Below are positions 61,473-64,000 of a DNA stretch of 64,000 bases, piece by piece. The first letter of the stretch is position 1, and every line of letters begins with the position of its first letter. The position numbers and the translations under genes are program-made. The DNA is taken from assembly GCF_025717555.1 (NCBI RefSeq), contig NZ_JAJIRP010000006.1, positions 243 to 64,242 on the forward strand. The letters run 5' to 3'. Source of the DNA: Paucibacter sp. B2R-40. Lineage in GTDB: Bacteria; Pseudomonadota; Gammaproteobacteria; Burkholderiales; Burkholderiaceae_C. Below the pieces are notes generated by a model, which was not told where the DNA came from, ran no database searches, and saw only the letters and a program-made list of their open reading frames with translations.

Positions 61473-64000
61473 TTACTTGGTGAGGATGAAGCCCTTGAGC
61501 TTGCCGAAGGCCTGATCCAGCAGCGCCTTTTGCTGTTCCTGGTGCAGATGCGCATAGCCGCAGGCCGGCGAAGCCGAGGCCGGGCGGCCGGCGTAGCCGA
61601 GCTTCTGGCCGTCGACCATGTTCTCGTGCACATAGTGCTGCACAAAGAACCATGAGCCCTGGTTTTGCGGCTCATCCTGGCACCAAACAATTTCGGCCAA
61701 GTTGGGGTACTTCTTCAGCTCGGCGGCAAATGCCTTGTGCGGGAAAGGATAGAGCTGCTCGACGCGGATCAGCGCAACGTCAGTGGCCTTACGCTCGGTG
61801 CGCGACTTGACCAAGTCGTAATAGACCTTGCCCGAGCAAGCGACCACGCGCTTGACTTTCGACGCATCGATCGTCGTATCGCGCTCGCCGATGACGGTCT
61901 TGAACTCGCCCTTGGTGAACTCGGTGATCGGTGAGGTCGCGTCCTTGTTACGCAGCAGCGACTTGGGCGTCAAGATGATCAGCGGCTTGCGGAACATGCG
62001 CAGTTGCTGGCGACGCAAGACATGGAAAATCTGCGAGGCCGAAGTCGGCTGCACGATCTGCATATTGTTGTCGGCCGCCAATTGCATGAAGCGCTCCAGG
62101 CGCGCCGAGCTGTGCTCAGGGCCTTGGCCTTCGTAGCCATGCGGCAACATCAGGGTCAGACCATTGGCGCGGCCCCACTTGACCTCACCCGAAGCGATGA
62201 ACTGGTCAATCACGACCTGCGCGCCGTTGACGAAATCGCCGAACTGGGCTTCCCAGATCGTCAGCGTGACCGGGTCGGCCGAGGCGTAACCGTACTCAAA
62301 GCCCAGCACCGCTTCTTCGGACAGCAAGGAGTCGATGACGACGAACGGGGCCTGACCTTCGGCGACGTTTTGCAGCGGCACATAGGTGCCCGAATCCCAC
62401 TTCTCGCGGTTCTGGTCATGCAAGACGGCATGACGGTGCACAAAAGTGCCACGGCCGCAATCCTCACCCGACAAACGCACCGGGTAGCCGCTGGCCACCA
62501 GCGACGCGAACGCCATATGCTCGCCCATGCCCCAGTCGACATTGATCTCGCCCCGGCCCATGGCGGCGCGGTCGGCCAAGACCTTCTCGACCAGCGAGTG
62601 CACCTTGAAGGTCTCGGGCACCGTGGTGATGCGCTCGGCCAGGCGTTTGAACTCGGCCATCGGCAGCGCTGTGTCGCAGGAGTCGGTCCACTTCTTGCCC
62701 AGGTAAGGCGACCAATCGGTCGCGTACTTGCTCTTGAAGTTGGTCAGCACCGGGTCAACCGTGTGGCGGCCTTCGTCCATCGCGGCGCGGTAGGCCTTGA
62801 ACATATCGTCCGGGCCGGTCGCGGTCAGCACGCCTTGGGCGATCAGTTTGTCGCCGTAGAGCTTGCGGGTGCCCGGGTGCAAAGCAATTTTCTTGTACAT
62901 CAGCGGCTGGGTCAGCGCCGGTGTGTCCTGCTCGTTATGGCCCAGCTTGCGGTAGCAGATGATGTCGACGACAACATCCTTCTTGAACTGCTGGCGGTAT
63001 TCCAACGCCAGCTGGGTGCACAAGACCACGGCTTCCGGATCATCGCCGTTCACGTGCAAGACCGGCGCCTCGATCATCTTCACGACGTCGGTGCAATACA
63101 GGGTCGAGCGACTATCGCGCGGGTCGGAAGTTGTGAAACCGATCTGGTTGTTGATGACGATGTGCACCGTGCCGCCGGTGTAATAGCCACGCGTTTGCGC
63201 CAGCGCCAGCGTTTCCATCACGACGCCCTGACCGGCAAAAGCCGCGTCGCCGTGCACCAAGACCGGCAGCACTTGCGCGCCCGTCTTGTCGCCACGCCGG
63301 TCCATGCGCGCCTTGACCGAACCCTCGACCACCGGATTGACGATCTCCAGGTGCGAAGGGTTGAAGGACAGCGTCAGGTGAATCGGGCCGCCGGGGCTGG
63401 TCACATCGCTGGAGAAACCTTGGTGGTACTTGACGTCGCCGGCCGGCAGGTCTTCGGGGGCCTTGTGTTCGAACTCGTCGAACAAGTCCTTGGGCATCTT
63501 GCCCAGGGTGTTGACCAGCACATTGAGGCGGCCACGGTGGGCCATGCCGATGACGATTTCTTGCACGCCGGACGCGCCGCCGCCCTGCACCAACTCGTCC
63601 ATCGCCGCGATGAAGCTCTCACCACCTTCCAGCGAGAAACGCTTCTGGCCGACGTACTTGGTGTGCAGATAACGTTCCAGTCCTTCGGCGGCGGTCAGGC
63701 GGCCGAGGATGTGCTTCTTTTTATCGGCCGTGAAGCTGGGCTTGGAGCGGATCGCTTCCAAGCGCTCTTGCCACCAGCGCTTTTCGGTCTGGTCGGTGGT
63801 GTGCATGTACTCGGCGCCGATGCTGCCGCAGTAGGTTTCACGCAAGGCCTGCACGATTTCGCGCAGCGTCATGTTCTCGGCTTTGGAGAAATAGGTGTTG
63901 GTGGCGCTGAACGGGATGTCCATATCGGACTCGATCAGGTCATAGAACGAGGTCTCCAACTCCGGAATGCGCGGGCGCTCGGTGCGCTGCAGCGGATCCA
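61473..64000 (-). CDS. odhA: 2-oxoglutarate dehydrogenase E1 (partial, 5' end beyond window)
   Basis: Thiamine-diphosphate enzyme that decarboxylates 2-oxoglutarate and succinylates E2-bound lipoate. About 842 residues are visible of an expected 930-960; the frame is open to position 64000, so the N-terminus lies outside. Visible landmarks are EGGESFIAAMDELVQGG, IGMAHRGRLNVLVNTLGK, the thiamine-binding GDAAFAGQGVVMETLAL and INNQIGFTTSDPRDSRST segments, and the C-terminal transketolase-like domain with GEDCGRGTFVHRHAV and VWCQDEPQNQGSW. It ends 79 bp before odhB. Confidence 0.97.
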   Translation of the reverse strand, partial: DPLQRTERPRIPELETSFYDLIESDMDIPFSATNTYFSKAENMTLREIVQALRETYCGSIGAEYMHTTDQTEKRWWQERLEAIRSKPSFTADKKKHILGRLTAAEGLERYLHTKYVGQKRFSLEGGESFIAAMDELVQGGGASGVQEIVIGMAHRGRLNVLVNTLGKMPKDLFDEFEHKAPEDLPAGDVKYHQGFSSDVTSPGGPIHLTLSFNPSHLEIVNPVVEGSVKARMDRRGDKTGAQVLPVLVHGDAAFAGQGVVMETLALAQTRGYYTGGTVHIVINNQIGFTTSDPRDSRSTLYCTDVVKMIEAPVLHVNGDDPEAVVLCTQLALEYRQQFKKDVVVDIICYRKLGHNEQDTPALTQPLMYKKIALHPGTRKLYGDKLIAQGVLTATGPDDMFKAYRAAMDEGRHTVDPVLTNFKSKYATDWSPYLGKKWTDSCDTALPMAEFKRLAERITTVPETFKVHSLVEKVLADRAAMGRGEINVDWGMGEHMAFASLVASGYPVRLSGEDCGRGTFVHRHAVLHDQNREKWDSGTYVPLQNVAEGQAPFVVIDSLLSEEAVLGFEYGYASADPVTLTIWEAQFGDFVNGAQVVIDQFIASGEVKWGRANGLTLMLPHGYEGQGPEHSSARLERFMQLAADNNMQIVQPTSASQIFHVLRRQQLRMFRKPLIILTPKSLLRNKDATSPITEFTKGEFKTVIGERDTTIDASKVKRVVACSGKVYYDLVKSRTERKATDVALIRVEQLYPFPHKAFAAELKKYPNLAEIVWCQDEPQNQGSWFFVQHYVHENMVDGQKLGYAGRPASASPACGYAHLHQEQQKALLDQAFGKLKGFILTK

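Overview
The window is a chromosomal housekeeping region of a betaproteobacterium, most probably order Burkholderiales (Rubrivivax/Roseateles/Leptothrix-type or a close Comamonadaceae relative). This rests on high GC with strong GC3, the proteins themselves, and the gene orders: rpsF-priB-rpsR-rplI-dnaB, rpsB-tsf-pyrH-frr-uppS-cdsA-dxr-rseP-bamA-skp-lpxD-fabZ-lpxA-lpxB-rnhB, ndk-rlmN-pilW-rodZ-ispG-hisS-yfgM-bamB-der-hfq-hflX-hflK-hflC-hisZ-purA, and odhA-odhB-lpdA-zapE. Genus is inference; no 16S gene is present. Most genes lie on the minus strand.

Layout. 1-1259: gene-poor sequence with one doubtful ORF and several inverted repeats. 1260-4424: dnaB and the S6/PriB/S18/L9 operon. 4607-6733: sodium:solute symporter. 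6892-10351: phosphoenolpyruvate synthase (ppsA) and its divergent regulator ppsR. 10345-25422: a 17-gene minus-strand run covering translation (rpsB, tsf, frr), UMP kinase, isoprenoid and undecaprenyl synthesis (dxr, uppS), phospholipid synthesis (cdsA), outer-membrane assembly (rseP, bamA, skp) and lipid A (lpxD, fabZ, lpxA, lpxB). 25837-28689: a two-gene plus-strand unit (DadA-like oxidoreductase, NAD(P)HX repair enzyme). 28726-31426: rnr, facing away from a tRNA-Leu(CAG). 31427-48118: a long minus-strand run joining ndk, rlmN, pilW, rodZ, ispG, hisS, yfgM, bamB, der, hfq, hflX, hflK, hflC, hisZ and purA. 48233-53594: rluB-scpB, rluD and divergent bamD. 53664-58647: DinG-type helicase, a DUF465 protein, a PP2C phosphatase, an unknown exported protein and zapE. 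58714-64000: the 2-oxoglutarate dehydrogenase operon, with odhA running off the right edge.

The genes form coherent pathways. BamA, BamB, BamD, Skp and RseP build and monitor the outer membrane, LpxA/B/D with FabZ make lipid A, and Dxr/IspG/UppS supply isoprenoid carrier. Many neighbours overlap by ATGA (start/stop) junctions, which fixes several starts and implies translational coupling.

No CRISPR array, phage, integrase or intact insertion sequence is visible, and I did not find a convincing new multi-gene system. The most interesting unexplained items are the exported coiled-coil protein coupled to zapE, the giant low-complexity tails of the RluB-like protein, an EF-hand-like loop in the symporter, an N-terminal hydrophobic extension on HflK, and a 15-bp tandem repeat between opposing terminators next to tRNA-Leu.
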